Part shown: piece after piece, positions 46,530 to 55,359 of the stretch | Position numbering within the stretch: the stretch's first letter is position 1 | Layout: every line of letters starts with the position of its first letter | NCBI RefSeq assembly: GCF_000385135.1 | Contig: NZ_ARQM01000014.1 | Location: forward strand, 124,001 to 188,000 | Reading direction: 5' to 3' | Source of the DNA: Promicromonospora sukumoe 327MFSha3.1 | GTDB lineage: Bacteria > Actinomycetota > Actinomycetes > Actinomycetales > Cellulomonadaceae | DNA length: 64,000 nt | Program-made: the position numbers and the translations under genes | Notes under the pieces: generated by a model | The model's input: the letters and a program-made list of their open reading frames with translations, nothing else | Database searches by the model: none | What the model was told of the DNA's origin: nothing

Positions 46530-47087
46530 ATGAACCGCACTGCCCGTACCGTCCGTCGTCCGGCCCGCCTGCTGGCAGTGGCGGCCGCAGCGGCCGTCTC
46601 GCTCACGATGCTCACCGGCTGCTCGGTCCTCGACGACATCATGTCGAGCGGCGAGGCCCCGCGTGACGAGCCGGGTGGCGAGATCACCGCGTCGGCGGAC
46701 GCGGACGCCTTCGACATCCTCAAGGGCGACTGCATCGACCTGGCGGCCCTGGACGGCTACGGCGAGTCCGCGGAGGGCGAGGACTTCGAGGTCGAGTCGG
46801 TGCCCGTGGTGCCCTGCGCCGAGGAGCACACCGGCGAGGTCTACGCCGAGCTGATCATGGACGACGCCAAGTACCCGGGCGACGAGGCCATGTCGAAGAA
46901 GTTCGACGAGTGGTGCTACGACGAGTTCGAGAAGTTCGTCGGGATCTCCTACGACGAGTCCGTCTACGGCTACACCGGCTTCTACCCGACCCAGGCCACC
47001 TGGGACCAGCTGAACGACCGCTCCCTGCAGTGCATCATCAGCTCCGAGGAGCCGTTCACGGGCAGCCTCAAGGGCGCCGCGAAGTAA
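46530..47087 (+). CDS. Septum-formation family lipoprotein
   Basis: The ATG at 46530 follows AAGGAAG. The 185-residue product has a lipoprotein signal peptide ending LTGC (Cys about residue 31). The exported domain has the septum_form pattern: GDCIDL, VPVVPCAEEHTGEVYAE and WCYDEFEKFVGISYDES with conserved Cys. Proteins of this family are linked to actinobacterial septum or wall formation, but the mechanism is unclear. Its last 20 bases overlap the end of the convergent MFS gene. A divergent phosphodiesterase gene lies upstream (262 bases, no strong promoter recognised). Confidence 0.85.
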   Translation: MNRTARTVRRPARLLAVAAAAAVSLTMLTGCSVLDDIMSSGEAPRDEPGGEITASADADAFDILKGDCIDLAALDGYGESAEGEDFEVESVPVVPCAEEHTGEVYAELIMDDAKYPGDEAMSKKFDEWCYDEFEKFVGISYDESVYGYTGFYPTQATWDQLNDRSLQCIISSEEPFTGSLKGAAK

Positions 47088-48315
47088 CCCCCGGCACGGT
47101 GTCGTGCGGCGTGGCGGTCCGGCGGGCCGCCACGCGCACGTCGACCCCGACCACCACCAGCGCGACCAGCACGAAGCACGCCCCGACCAGGGGCACGGTG
47201 TCCACGCCGACCGTGGCGACCACCAGCGCGCCGAGCGCCGCGCCGCCACCGATCCCGACGTTGAACACCGAGCTCGAGATCGCGGTCGCCGACTCGGTGG
47301 CGCCGGGGGCCACCTGCATGGACAGGAACGACAGGGCCGGCGGGATCGCGCTGAACGCGAGGCCGAACAGCGCCAGCCCGACGAGCGCCAGGGCCGGGAC
47401 GTGGCCCAGCGTCCACAGCAGCACCAGCGCGCCGGTCAGCATGCCGAGCGCCACGAGCACCGTCTGCCACGGCCGCCTGTCGAGCACCTGGCCGATCACC
47501 AGCGTGCCGACCAGGCCGGCGATGCCCTGGCCCAGCAGCAGCGCGCTGAGCCAGCGGTCCGGGAACCCGGCCGTCTCCAGCAGGAACTGGGTGACGAACG
47601 TGATCATCATGAAGCCCCCGGTCACCAGCAGGACCGTGACCACCATGAGCACCAGGAACCGGCGCATGCTCGGGTGGGTGCCGCGGGCCGTGCCGCTCTG
47701 CTCGGCGTCGACGTTCGGCATGGCGATCGCCATCGCGAGGCAGGCCAGCAGGCTGACCGCCGAGAACACCAGGAACGCGGTGCGCCAGCCCGCCTGCTGG
47801 CCCACGAAGGTGCCGAGCGGCACGCCCAGCAGCGGGGCGAGCGAGTTGCCGATGGCGAGGCGGGCGATCATCTTGCCGCGGACGGCGGGCGCGAACAGGC
47901 TCGCGGCGGCCGGCGTGACGACGGACCAGAACAGCGCCTGCCCCAGCGCCGTCACCATGCGCGCGGCCATCAGGTCCGCGTAGCCGGCGGCGACCGCCGA
48001 CCACAGGGTGCCGACGGTGCAGACCGCCGTGGTCGCCGCGAGCACCCAGCGCCGCGGGAACCGGCGGGTCAGGCGCGAGAGCGGCAGCGACGCGAGCACG
48101 ACGACGGCGGCATACGCGCTGACCAGCAGGCCGATCTCGGACGTGCTGCGGCCCAGGTCGGGGGCGATGAGGGTGAGCAGGCCGCCCGGCAGGTTCTCCG
48201 CCGTCACGAAGGTGAAGGCACTCACCGAGAGCGCGATCAGGGCCACGGCGGCGCGGCGCTGGTCGACCGGGGGTGCGGCGAACGAGGCCGCAGCGGCAGG
48301 GCTGTTCGCGGTCAT
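47068..48315 (-). CDS. MFS transporter (arabinose-efflux/drug-export type)
   Basis: A 415-residue major facilitator with 12 predicted helices. The start at 48315 has CCGGAG at the proper distance; the upstream ATG (48321) would be too close to it. Motifs include LSRLTRRFPRRWVL (motif A-like) and RMVTALGQALFWSVVTPAAASLF, typical of the DHA1/arabinose-efflux group. Substrate unknown. It ends 20 bases inside the 3' end of the convergent septum-formation gene. Confidence 0.85.
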   Translation of the reverse strand: MTANSPAAAASFAAPPVDQRRAAVALIALSVSAFTFVTAENLPGGLLTLIAPDLGRSTSEIGLLVSAYAAVVVLASLPLSRLTRRFPRRWVLAATTAVCTVGTLWSAVAAGYADLMAARMVTALGQALFWSVVTPAAASLFAPAVRGKMIARLAIGNSLAPLLGVPLGTFVGQQAGWRTAFLVFSAVSLLACLAMAIAMPNVDAEQSGTARGTHPSMRRFLVLMVVTVLLVTGGFMMITFVTQFLLETAGFPDRWLSALLLGQGIAGLVGTLVIGQVLDRRPWQTVLVALGMLTGALVLLWTLGHVPALALVGLALFGLAFSAIPPALSFLSMQVAPGATESATAISSSVFNVGIGGGAALGALVVATVGVDTVPLVGACFVLVALVVVGVDVRVAARRTATPHDTVPGVTSRRP

Positions 48316-48578
48316 GGGCATCTCCGGCTGGTTCGACGGGCGTGGGGCTCACCCGGACGACGAACCGGTCCGGCGGACACCGACCAAAATACGCGCCCTC
48401 GAACCGATTCTACGAGCCCATTCCTGGCATACGTGGTGAAGCAGAACTGTGTCCTAGGCAACATTGTCGTAATATTTCCCTGGTTTCCTCCTCCGTGGAC
48501 AAAGGTGTCCAGCAGGTCCGGGAGCCCCGTACGCACCACCTCCTCGCTCCCGGACGTAGCTCTCTTCACGGAGGAAAC

Positions 48579-50897
48579 ATGAATCGACGTATCTGTGCAG
48601 TCGGTGCGGGAGCAGCCCTGCTGCTGTCGGCCGCCGTCGTACCGATCACCGCTTCCGCGGCACCGCCGGTCGAGGAGCCGCCGCAGCAGGCGGCGCCCGC
48701 CAAGGAGGACAACCGCCCGGACGCCCTCGCGGAGAAGCAGACCGAGAAGCGGCAGCTCGCCGTCGACATGGTCGCGACCGGCCAGGCCAAGGTCGAGACG
48801 CGTGGCAAGGGCAAGCACAAGTCGAAGGTCGTGGAGATCTCGCCGCGCGAGTACGTCGAGTACGGCGTCGAGGAGACCGCGCAGCTCTTCAGCATCCTGG
48901 TCGACTTCGGCGACCAGGCCGACGAGCGCTACCCGGACGCGACGGCGGGTCCGGTGCACAACGAGATCCCGGAGCCCACGCGGAGCGACAACTCCACCTA
49001 CTGGGAGTCCGACTTCTCGCGCGAGCACTACCAGGAGATGTTCTTCACCGGCCTGGAGGACCAGGACGGCGAGTCGTTCGCCGGCGTCTACGACGAGATG
49101 TCGTCGGGCCGGTTCGACCTCCAGGGCGACGTGTCCGACTGGGTGACCGTGCCGTACAGCACGGCCTCCTACGGCACCACGGAGTCCGGCACGGACATGA
49201 CGCGGTTCATCCAGGACACCGCGGACGCCTGGTACGACCAGCAGGTCGCCGCGGGCAAGTCCGCCGAGGAGATCGACGCATACCTCCAGTCGTTCGACGT
49301 CTGGGACCGCTACGACCTGGACGGCGACGGCATCACCGCCGAGCCCGACGGCTACATCGACCACTTCCAGGCGATCCACGCCGGAGAGGGCGAGGAGGCC
49401 GGCGCGCCCGAGGAGGCCATCTGGTCGCACCGCTGGTCGGTCAACCAGGGCGGCCTCGGCACGGACGGCCCGGCCGACTACCCGAAGGTCGGCGGCATCA
49501 AGATCGGTGACTCCGACATCTGGATCCGCGACTACACCACGGAGCCGGAGAACGGCGGCCTCGGCGTGTTCGCGCACGAGTTCGGCCACGACCTCGGCCT
49601 GCCCGACTACTACGACACCGCGGGCGGCGAGAACGGCACCGGCTACTGGAACCTGATGAGCTCCGGCTCGTGGATGGGCCACGGCGACGGCACCATCGGC
49701 ACCACGCCCAACCACATGGGCGCCACCGAGAAGCTCTTCCTGGGCTGGCTCGACTACGAGACCGTGGAGCCGGGCGAGACCCAGCGCATCAAGCTCGGCC
49801 CGTCGTTCCACGCGACGACCCGCGCGCAGGCCGCGATCGTGAACCTGCCGGACGGCGTCGAGCAGCTCGACCTCGCCGAGGAGTACGGCGTCGAGCCGTT
49901 CGACGGCGAGTTCGTCTACTCGGGTACCGGCAACGACCTGAACAACACGATCACGTCGCCGTCGTTCACCGTGCCGGACGGCGCCTCGCTGACCGCCAAG
50001 GTGCAGTACGCCATCGAGGCGGACTACGACTACGCGTTCGCCGAGGTCTCGACGGACGGCGGCACCACCTGGACCGCCCTGGCGAACAACCTGTCGACGG
50101 ACGAGGACCCGAACGGCACCAACCCCGGCGCCGGCATCACCGGTAGCTCGGACGGCGCCTGGGTGGACCTCACCGCCGACCTGGCGGACTACGCCGGCCA
50201 GACGGCGTCGGTCCGGTTCCGCTACTCGAGCGACGGCGGCACCAACGAGACCGGCATCGCGATCGACGACGTCGCCGTGGGCGACGCCCTGAGCGCGGAC
50301 TTCACGGACACGTCCGACTGGACCGTCGACGGCTTCGTGCCGGTCGGCGCCGACGGCACCTACGAGGTCACCTACCAGCACTACTACGTGGCCGAGAACC
50401 GCGTGTACGGCGGGTACGACCAGACGCTGAAGACGGGCCCGTACAACTTCGGCTGGAGCTTCACCAACAGCAACAAGGTGGAGCACTACCCGTACCAGGA
50501 CGGCCTGCTGATCTGGTACGTGAACAGCCTGTACGGCGACAACAACGTCTCCCAGCACCCGGGTGGCGGCCAGGCCCTGCCGATCGACGCCCGGGCCAAG
50601 GCGCTGAAGTGGTCGGACGGCACGATCGCCCGCAACCGCATCCAGTCGTTCGACGCCACGTTCGGCCTCCAGAAGACCGACGTGCTGTCGCTGCACCGCG
50701 AGGTGTCGGCCACGTCGCTGACCTCGCTCAACCTCTGGAAGCAGAAGCCCGTGTCGAAGTTCGACGACACCAACCCTGAGGCCTACTACGACCAGTCCAA
50801 CCCGGGCCACTCGGTCAAGGTCGGCGGCACCGGCACCACCATCAAGGTGCTCACGGAGGACGCCAAGAAGGGCCACATGACCATCCAGGTCAACTGA
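48579..50897 (+). CDS. Secreted M6-family (immune inhibitor A-like) metalloprotease
   Basis: The ATG at 48579 follows GGAGGAAAC. The 772-residue preproprotein has a signal peptide (hydrophobic about 5-26), a Lys/Arg/Glu-rich propeptide region and a zinc metalloprotease domain with HEFGHDLGLPD (H333, E334, H337) and the downstream YWNLMSSGSWMGHG Met-turn region. The C-terminal part has a beta-sandwich (MAM-like) with EVSTDGGTTWTAL and DDVAVGD, then a region with LLIWYVNSLYGDNN. The architecture is that of InhA proteases that degrade host or environmental proteins. TAATAT at 48470 may be its -10 element. Confidence 0.92.
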   Translation: MNRRICAVGAGAALLLSAAVVPITASAAPPVEEPPQQAAPAKEDNRPDALAEKQTEKRQLAVDMVATGQAKVETRGKGKHKSKVVEISPREYVEYGVEETAQLFSILVDFGDQADERYPDATAGPVHNEIPEPTRSDNSTYWESDFSREHYQEMFFTGLEDQDGESFAGVYDEMSSGRFDLQGDVSDWVTVPYSTASYGTTESGTDMTRFIQDTADAWYDQQVAAGKSAEEIDAYLQSFDVWDRYDLDGDGITAEPDGYIDHFQAIHAGEGEEAGAPEEAIWSHRWSVNQGGLGTDGPADYPKVGGIKIGDSDIWIRDYTTEPENGGLGVFAHEFGHDLGLPDYYDTAGGENGTGYWNLMSSGSWMGHGDGTIGTTPNHMGATEKLFLGWLDYETVEPGETQRIKLGPSFHATTRAQAAIVNLPDGVEQLDLAEEYGVEPFDGEFVYSGTGNDLNNTITSPSFTVPDGASLTAKVQYAIEADYDYAFAEVSTDGGTTWTALANNLSTDEDPNGTNPGAGITGSSDGAWVDLTADLADYAGQTASVRFRYSSDGGTNETGIAIDDVAVGDALSADFTDTSDWTVDGFVPVGADGTYEVTYQHYYVAENRVYGGYDQTLKTGPYNFGWSFTNSNKVEHYPYQDGLLIWYVNSLYGDNNVSQHPGGGQALPIDARAKALKWSDGTIARNRIQSFDATFGLQKTDVLSLHREVSATSLTSLNLWKQKPVSKFDDTNPEAYYDQSNPGHSVKVGGTGTTIKVLTEDAKKGHMTIQVN

Positions 50898-50914
50898 CCC
50901 CCTCCCGCTCCGCA

Positions 50915-50960
50915 CGTGTCAGACGCTCAGTTCACCCCGGTGAACTGAGCGTCTGACACG
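50915..50960. repeat. Family A palindrome, copy 3
   Basis: A perfect 22-base stem: CGTGTCAGACGCTCAGTTCACC (50915-50936, first 20 CGTGTCAGACGCTCAGTTCA) with its complement at 50939-50960 and a CC loop. It sits 17 bases after the M6 protease stop and 25 bases before the oxidoreductase start, both on the plus strand. It differs from copies 1 and 2 in the mid-stem by paired changes that preserve base-pairing. Confidence 0.9.
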
Positions 50961-50985
50961 TTCTACGGGCACTAGGCTCGAACGC

Positions 50986-51978
50986 ATGACACACCTGCGT
51001 TGGGGCATCCTGGCGGCCGGCGGGATCGCCGCGAGCTTCACATCAGACCTGAACGACAACGGCTTCACCGTGCAGGCGGTGGGGTCCCGAAACCTGGAGA
51101 AGGCCCGCGAGTTCGCCGACCGGTTCGGCATCCCGACGGCGCACGGCTCCTACGAGAACCTCGCGGCCGACCCCGAGGTCGACATCGTCTACGTGGCGAC
51201 GCCGCACCCCTTCCACGCCGAGGCCGCGAAGCTCGTGCTGGAGGCCGGCAAGCACGTGCTGGTCGAGAAGCCGTTCACGCTCAACGCCTCCGAGGCGCGC
51301 GAGGTCGTGGAGCTCGCCGAGTCGAAGGGGCTCGTGGTCCTGGAGGCCATGTGGACCCGGTTCCTGCCGCACATGGCGCGCGTGCGCGAGATCATCGCGT
51401 CGGGCGTGCTCGGCGAGGTGCGCACCCTGATGGTGGACCACACCCAGGACCTGCCGGACGACCCGTCCCACCGCATCAACGACCTGGCCCTCGGCGGCGG
51501 CTCCCTGCTCGACCTGGGCATCTACCCGGTCTCGTTCGCCTGGGACCTGTTCGGCGAGCCGCTCACCGTGCAGTCGCACGCGACGTTCAAGGAGACGGGC
51601 GCGGACGCCACGGTCGCCACGATCTTCGGGTACGACGGCGCCCGGGTCGCCACGACCGTGTCGGCGTCCGACACCCGGGGGCCCAACCGGGCCTCGATCC
51701 TGGGCACCGAGGGCCGCATCGAGATCGACGCGACCTGGTACAACCCGTCGACGGTGCACGTCTACGACGCCTCGGGCACCGAGGTGGAGACGTTCAGCGC
51801 CGAGGTGACGGGGCGCGGCATGCACTTCCAGGCCGCCGAGGCCGAGCGCCTGGTCGCGGCCGGCGAGCTCGACAGCCCGCTGCTCCCGCGCGCGGAGACG
51901 GTGGCGATCATGGCCACGCTGGACACGATCCGCGAGCAGATCGGCCTGGAGTACCCGGGGGAGCAGCCCTCGGCGTGA
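50986..51978 (+). CDS. Gfo/Idh/MocA family oxidoreductase
   Basis: A 330-residue NAD(P)-binding dehydrogenase. The Rossmann motif is RWGILAAGGIAASFTSDL, in which the usual GxGxxA reads AAGGIA. EKPFTLNASEA carries the family's conserved EKP active-site Lys. DHTQDLPDDPSHR and GGSLLDLGIYPVSFAW are also typical. Members act on sugars, inositols or trans-dihydrodiols; the substrate is not told by context since no sugar genes are near. A family C repeat follows. Confidence 0.88.
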   Translation: MTHLRWGILAAGGIAASFTSDLNDNGFTVQAVGSRNLEKAREFADRFGIPTAHGSYENLAADPEVDIVYVATPHPFHAEAAKLVLEAGKHVLVEKPFTLNASEAREVVELAESKGLVVLEAMWTRFLPHMARVREIIASGVLGEVRTLMVDHTQDLPDDPSHRINDLALGGGSLLDLGIYPVSFAWDLFGEPLTVQSHATFKETGADATVATIFGYDGARVATTVSASDTRGPNRASILGTEGRIEIDATWYNPSTVHVYDASGTEVETFSAEVTGRGMHFQAAEAERLVAAGELDSPLLPRAETVAIMATLDTIREQIGLEYPGEQPSA

Positions 51979-51998
51979 CCCTGCGGGTCCCCCTCTCC

Positions 51999-52062
51999 CC
52001 TTCGAGGCCTAAGTTTCTTCGCTTTGAGGCGACTCAAAGCGAAGAAACTTAGGCCTCAAAGG
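51999..52062. repeat. Family C palindrome, copy 1
   Basis: Arms 52004-52028 and 52033-52057 (GAGGCCTAAGTTTCTTCGCT...) pair perfectly over 25 bases, and outer CCTT/AAGG extend it with one mismatch. The loop is GCGA. It lies between the oxidoreductase and the ArsR gene stop codons. The second copy at 53683 has the complementary loop TCGC, meaning it lies in the opposite orientation. Confidence 0.9.
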
Positions 52063-52070
52063 AGCGACGC

Positions 52071-52376
52071 TCACCGCTCGCCCAGGACCGCCTCGACGAG
52101 GCCCGGGAACTTCTGGTCGAGCTCGTCGCGGCGGAGCTGGATGGCGTGCGTGCGGCCGTGCACGATCGTGCGCGTGAGCCCGGCCTCCCGCAGGGTGCGG
52201 AAGTGGTGCGACATCGTCGACTTCGTGAGGTCGAGGCCCCAGCCGTCGAGGGTCTTGGGCTTGGGCTCGCCGTCGGCCAGCTTGTGCACGATCTGCAGGC
52301 GCACCGGGTCGCCGAGGGCCTTGAGCACGTCGACGAGCTCGACGTCGGCCATGTCCGGGCTCGGGTAGTCACCCAT
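52071..52376 (-). CDS. ArsR-type winged-helix transcriptional regulator
   Basis: A 101-residue HTH regulator. The start at 52376 follows CGGAGGTG. Motifs are LVDVLKALGDPVRLQIVHKLADG, KSTMSHHFRTLREAGLT as recognition helix, and RTIVHGRTHAIQLRRDEL as wing. It has no Cys, so it does not sense metal through thiols like classic ArsR; it resembles drug- or redox-responsive members. It is divergent from an MFS gene with an inverted repeat between them, and probably represses that gene and itself. Confidence 0.88.
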   Translation of the reverse strand: MGDYPSPDMADVELVDVLKALGDPVRLQIVHKLADGEPKPKTLDGWGLDLTKSTMSHHFRTLREAGLTRTIVHGRTHAIQLRRDELDQKFPGLVEAVLGER

Positions 52377-52407
52377 GACACACCTCCGGGGCATCGTTGC
52401 GGGCAAA

Positions 52408-52429
52408 CAGTTCGACAACCATCGAACTG
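52408..52429. promoter_or_regulatory. Operator-like inverted repeat between ArsR and MFS genes
   Basis: CAGTTCGA (52408-52415) and TCGAACTG (52422-52429) are perfect 8-base arms around a 6-base centre. It lies 32 bases from the regulator start and 19 bases before the MFS start. The partial copy TTCATCGAAC just after 52452 may be a second half-site. A good candidate for autoregulated divergent control. Confidence 0.65.
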
Positions 52430-52447
52430 TCACGTACGCTCGATGGT

Positions 52448-53635
52448 ATGACGTTCATCGAACAATCATACGCGCCGCGCGGCGCCTATCTCCGGATCGG
52501 CGTGATCGCGGCTGCGCTGTTCGTGGTCGGCACCAACGCGTTCGTCATCGCGGGCGTGCTGCCGCAGATCGCGACGGGGATCGGCGCGACCGCCGGCGCC
52601 GTCAGCTACTCCATCTCCTGGTACGCGATCATCGTTGCGGTGCTCGCGCCCGTGGTGTCCGTGCTGTTCGCCCGCGCGTCCCGCGCCGCCTTGATGGGCG
52701 CGGGCATGGGCCTCATCGCCGCGGGCATCGCCCTCTCGGCCATCGCCGGTGACCTCGGGATCTTCACGGCCGGCCGCGTCGTCGCCGCGCTCGGCGGGGC
52801 AGCGCTCATGCCCGCCGCGATGGCGGCCGCCCCCACCCTCGTGCCGCCCGAGCAGCGGGGACGCGCGCTCGGCGTCGTCGGCCTCGGGTTCATGCTCGCG
52901 ACCGCCGTCGGCTCCCCGCTGGGGACGGCGCTCGCGGCCCTCGGGAGCTGGCGCCTCGCGCTCGGCATCCTCGCGGCGCTCGCGGCGGTGCTCGCCGTCG
53001 TCGTCGCGCTGCTCATGCGCACCGTGCCGACCGGGTCCGTCCCCGGGCTCGCCGCCCGGTTCGCCGTGCTCCGCGACGTCCGGATCGGCCTGGCCCTGAT
53101 GACGGCCCTGCTCTTCACCGCCGCGTTCAACATGGTCTACATCTTCAGCTCGGCCGTGACGCGCGGCGTGACCGGCGGCAGCGGGACGGCGCTCGCGACG
53201 CTCCTGCTGGTCTTCGGCGTCGCCGGCCTGGTCGGCAACTGGCTGGGCGGCTCCCTCACCGACCGGATCGGGGCGCGGCCCACCGCGACCACCGCCCTCG
53301 CCGTGGTCGTCGTCTCCCTCGTCGCGCTGTTCGCCGCCGAGGACTCGTACGTGGGCACCGCCGTGCTGTTCGGCGTCTGGGGCCTGGCCACCGCGGCGGC
53401 CCTCGTGCCCATCCAGCACCGCCTGGTCGACGTCGACCCCGCCGTCGCCGGGGTGTCCCTGTCCTGGTACTCGACGGCGATGTACGTCGGGATCGCGATC
53501 GCGCCCGTCGTCGGCGCGTCGGTGCTGCCGCTGGGCGCGGCGTGGCTCGACCTGCTGGGCGCCGCGGCGGCCGCGGCGGCGCTCGTCGTCTTCGCCCTGG
53601 GCTACGCGATGCCCCGCCGGGCCGCCCTGGCGTAG
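52448..53635 (+). CDS. MFS transporter under ArsR-type control
   Basis: A 395-residue DHA1-type MFS exporter with 12 helices. GTNAFVIAGVLPQIATGIG is a family N-terminal pattern, and the RVVAALGGAALMPAAMAAAP region follows helix 4. The start at 52448 is the last Met before the first helix; the ribosome-binding site is weak (CGATGG), so an upstream in-frame codon is possible. Probably exports a drug or metabolite that releases the ArsR-type repressor. Substrate unknown. A family C palindrome follows. Confidence 0.85.
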   Translation: MTFIEQSYAPRGAYLRIGVIAAALFVVGTNAFVIAGVLPQIATGIGATAGAVSYSISWYAIIVAVLAPVVSVLFARASRAALMGAGMGLIAAGIALSAIAGDLGIFTAGRVVAALGGAALMPAAMAAAPTLVPPEQRGRALGVVGLGFMLATAVGSPLGTALAALGSWRLALGILAALAAVLAVVVALLMRTVPTGSVPGLAARFAVLRDVRIGLALMTALLFTAAFNMVYIFSSAVTRGVTGGSGTALATLLLVFGVAGLVGNWLGGSLTDRIGARPTATTALAVVVVSLVALFAAEDSYVGTAVLFGVWGLATAAALVPIQHRLVDVDPAVAGVSLSWYSTAMYVGIAIAPVVGASVLPLGAAWLDLLGAAAAAAALVVFALGYAMPRRAALA

Positions 53636-53682
53636 GCCGCGGGTCGGTCGGCCGTTCTGGCCTAGGGGGCGCCGTCGCATCT

Positions 53683-53746
53683 CCTTCGAGGCCTAAGTTT
53701 CTTCGCTTTGAGTCGCCTCAAAGCGAAGAAACTTAGGCCTCGAAGG
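53683..53746. repeat. Family C palindrome, copy 2
   Basis: A perfect 30-base inverted repeat: arms 53683-53712 and 53717-53746 (CCTTCGAGGCCTAAGTTTCT...), loop TCGC. It lies between the MFS stop (53635) and the ABC ATPase stop (53791), which are convergent, so it can terminate both. Nearly identical to copy 1 in reverse orientation. Confidence 0.92.
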
Positions 53747-53790
53747 GGACGGGGACGGCGGCCACCCGGGGCAGCCGTCCGGCCGCGGTG

Positions 53791-54618
53791 TCAGTCGAGG
53801 GGGTGGAGCACCCGCTGCAGGAACCGGCGGGTGCGCTCCTCGGCCGGGTCGGTGAACATCTGCGCGGGCGCGCCCCGCTCGACCACCACGCCACCGTCGA
53901 GGAACAGCACCTCGGACGCGACCTGGCGCGCGAACTGCAGCTCGTGGGTGACCACCACCATGGTCCAGCCCTCCTCGGCGAGCTCCTTCATCACCGTCAG
54001 CACCTCGCCCACCAGCTCGGGGTCGAGGGCCGACGTCGGCTCGTCGAACAGCAGCAGGTCGGGCTGCAGAGCGAGCGCGCGCACGATGCCGACGCGCTGC
54101 TGCTGGCCGCCGGACAGCTCGTGCGGGTAGGCGTCGCGCTTGTCGGCGAGCCCGACCCGGGCCAGGAGCTCTTCGGCGCGGCCGACCGCCGTGTCCCGCG
54201 GGACCCGCTGGACCTGGGTGGGGCCCTCGATCACGTTCTCCAGCACCGTGCGGTGCGGGAACAGGTTGTGGTGCTGGAACACCATCGCCGACCGGTCCCG
54301 CAGGGCCGCGCGGTTCGTCTTCGCCGTCCGCGCGGCGGTGCGCCGGCCCGACCGGCCGCCGTCCGGCCCGGCCTGGGCGCCGAAGTCGACCACGGGGCCG
54401 CCGTCGAACCGGAGCTCCCCGGCGTCCGGCGTCTCCAGGCCGTTGAGCGAGCGCAGCACCGTCGTCTTGCCGCTGCCGGACGCGCCGATCAGCGCGACGA
54501 CGTCGCCCCGCGCCACCTCCAGGGCCACCCCGCGCAGCACGTGGTTGGTGCCGAAGGACTTGTGGATGCCGCGGGCGGTCAGGAGGGTGCCCTGCTTGCG
54601 GTCCTCAGTGTGCGACAT
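53791..54618 (-). CDS. Polar amino-acid ABC transporter ATP-binding protein
   Basis: A 275-residue ATPase, last gene of a minus-strand operon. Walker [10 protein letters not shown], signature [16 protein letters not shown] and Walker [15 protein letters not shown] are intact. An insert of Arg/Ala/Thr ([20 protein letters not shown]) lies between Walker A and Q-loop, absent from most GlnQ-like proteins. It overlaps the permease by 14 bases. Similar to cystine or arginine/glutamine system ATPases. Confidence 0.9.
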   Translation of the reverse strand: MSHTEDRKQGTLLTARGIHKSFGTNHVLRGVALEVARGDVVALIGASGSGKTTVLRSLNGLETPDAGELRFDGGPVVDFGAQAGPDGGRSGRRTAARTAKTNRAALRDRSAMVFQHHNLFPHRTVLENVIEGPTQVQRVPRDTAVGRAEELLARVGLADKRDAYPHELSGGQQQRVGIVRALALQPDLLLFDEPTSALDPELVGEVLTVMKELAEEGWTMVVVTHELQFARQVASEVLFLDGGVVVERGAPAQMFTDPAEERTRRFLQRVLHPLD

Positions 54619-55264
54619 ACCGGTCCAGCCTCTTCTCGAGTGCGTTCTGCCCCGCGGCCAGCACCGTGCAGAACATCCAGTAGATGAAGGCCGCCTCTAG
54701 GTAGACCGTCATGAACTCGCTCGAGAACGCGGCGATCTCCTGGGCCTTGCGGAACATCTCGGTCACCAGGATGAGCGACGCGAGCGACGTGTCCTTGACC
54801 AGCGAGATGAACGTGTTCGACAGCGGCGGTACCGACACCCGGGCAGCCTGGGGCAGGATGATCCGGCTCAGCGAGCGGGCCGGCGACATGCCGATGGTCC
54901 ACCCGGCCTCCCACTGACCCTTGGGCACCGAGAGGATCGCGGCGCGCACCACCTCGGCCGCGTAGCCGCCCACGTTCAGGGAGAACGCGATGATCGCGCT
55001 CGGCCACGGGTCCAGGCGGATGCCGATCTCCGGCATGCCGTAGAAGATCACGAACAGCTGCACCAGGAGCGGCGTGCCGCGGATCACCGAGACGTAGGCC
55101 CGCCCGATCCAGGACAGCACCGGGTTGGACGAGAGCCGCAGCAGCGCCACGATCAGTGCCAGCACCAAGCCGATCGCGAACGAGGCCAGCGCGAGCGGGA
55201 TCGTGCCCGTGAGGCCGCCCAGCAGGAGCGGCCAGAACGAGTCGACGACGAGCTGCCAGTCCAT
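54605..55264 (-). CDS. Polar amino-acid ABC transporter permease
   Basis: A 219-residue HisM/TcyL-type permease with five helices and the EAA loop [20 protein letters not shown]. The start is the Met at 55264. Middle gene of the operon, overlapping the ATPase start by 14 bases. It probably forms a homodimeric channel for cystine or another polar amino acid. Confidence 0.9.
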   Translation of the reverse strand: MDWQLVVDSFWPLLLGGLTGTIPLALASFAIGLVLALIVALLRLSSNPVLSWIGRAYVSVIRGTPLLVQLFVIFYGMPEIGIRLDPWPSAIIAFSLNVGGYAAEVVRAAILSVPKGQWEAGWTIGMSPARSLSRIILPQAARVSVPPLSNTFISLVKDTSLASLILVTEMFRKAQEIAAFSSEFMTVYLEAAFIYWMFCTVLAAGQNALEKRLDRYVAH

Positions 55265-55359
55265 GTTTCTCCCCCCGCTCCGTCAGCGGCGCCCGGCGCG
55301 GGACGCCGCGCCGACCGTCGCGCGGGGCAAGCGCCCCGCGCCCTGCCGTACGCCGAGCG

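Noticed and set aside
47068-47087. Frameshift or annotation error at the overlapping 3' ends of the lipoprotein and MFS genes
   Set aside because: Both frames have full-length, family-consistent C-termini; a 20-base convergent overlap is common in compact genomes.
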